A DNA stretch of 29,610 nucleotides from an uncultured Prevotella sp. (GTDB lineage: Bacteria; Bacteroidota; Bacteroidia; Bacteroidales; Bacteroidaceae), in NCBI GenBank assembly GCA_900557035.1, contig USRA01000020.1, positions 1 through 29,610 of the forward strand. The letters run 5' to 3'. The position numbers were made by a program, and so were the translations under genes. Positions 29,393-29,610 of this stretch are shown here, piece by piece. The notes under the pieces were generated by a model that was given only the letters and a program-made list of their open reading frames with translations, made no database searches and was not told the DNA's origin. Within the stretch, counting starts at the first letter, position 1. Each line of letters starts with the position of its first letter.

Positions 29393-29610
29393 TTATCCGT
29401 TTGCGATGTTTCCAAACAAATCGAATGAGGCATCCCAATCCTTCCATACTGGCTCTCTGCCCAATTCCTTTAATCTCGCATTGATTACCTTGGCGGTACG
29501 CTCATCGCTCACGCTGAACTGCTCCAATGCCTGAGGATAAGTATGGTAACCACCTGGATTTACCTTTGATTCTGCCGACATGGTGGTGACACCCAGTGTT
29601 GCCATGTTGT
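29393..29610 (-). CDS. thiH: 2-iminoacetate synthase ThiH, C-terminal end only
   Basis: The last 70 or so residues of ThiH, the radical-SAM tyrosine lyase that supplies dehydroglycine for the thiamine thiazole ring. The visible part, VTTMSAESKVNPGGYHTY then ALEQFSVSDERTAKVINARLKELGREPVWKDW, matches the family's conserved SAGSKT-PGGY and LEQF...PVWKDW end. The ATG at 29605 is internal: the frame is open to the window edge, so the gene continues upstream. The radical-SAM cluster motif is not in view. It ends before the bidirectional terminator at 29333-29380. Confidence 0.9.
   Translation of the reverse strand, partial: NMATLGVTTMSAESKVNPGGYHTYPQALEQFSVSDERTAKVINARLKELGREPVWKDWDASFDLFGNIANG

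Overview
The window looks like chromosome from a gut-type Bacteroidales bacterium, most like Prevotella/Segatella copri. The main evidence is the promoter grammar: about a dozen intergenic regions carry the Bacteroidetes -7 box (TAnnTTTGC), several with a TTTG -33 box 19-20 bases upstream, and start codons lack strong Shine-Dalgarno sequences. Protein families agree: a TamL-like outer-membrane lipoprotein, DUF6266, a VirE_N/DUF3987 cassette, AAA-ATPase/PD-(D/E)XK proteins and an S37-type peptidase. Species assignment is inference.

Layout. 1-10.4 kb is ordinary core genome. It holds partial hisB, a four-helix membrane protein and a TrmH/SpoU RNA methyltransferase on the minus strand; a divergent TamL-like Omp85 lipoprotein; a small lipoprotein; a YycJ-type metallo-beta-lactamase-fold protein; a large nested inverted-repeat element (5859-6142); metY and a DUF486 membrane protein; tRNA-Lys(CTT); and a compact operon of lipoprotein phosphoesterase, outer-membrane-like protein and Fur-family regulator.

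10.4-16.4 kb is accessory DNA resembling a plasmid or satellite replication module: HTH protein, VirE_N primase-like protein, PriCT/DUF3987 primase-helicase-like protein, then a DUF6266 protein with tandem repeats. Upstream of the HTH gene is a 450-bp array of about 13 copies of TACAGATAATT in both orientations, including a 24-bp perfect palindrome, followed by an unrecognised 405-aa gene. No integrase is visible.

16.6-26.4 kb is a defence-island-like stretch. It has an AAA_14/DUF4143 ATPase whose promoter overlaps three repeats spaced exactly 33 bp, a 48-aa small gene behind a terminator-like leader, a long structured leader element, and a three-gene restriction-modification-like operon: a methyltransferase-like subunit without a catalytic motif, an Eco57I-like methylase with NPPY, and a GIY-YIG (T5orf172) SF2 helicase. 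A ParE/RelE-type toxin-antitoxin pair and an AAA-ATPase/PD-(D/E)XK protein follow. The methylase gene has a sharply AT-rich central block over the catalytic/recognition region, suggesting specificity-domain exchange.

26.4-29.6 kb returns to ordinary genes: an acyltransferase-3 membrane protein, a secreted S37-type peptidase and the 3' end of thiH.

The best candidates for something undescribed are the split-methyltransferase/GIY-YIG-helicase operon with its structured leader, and the repeat array beside the primase-like cassette.
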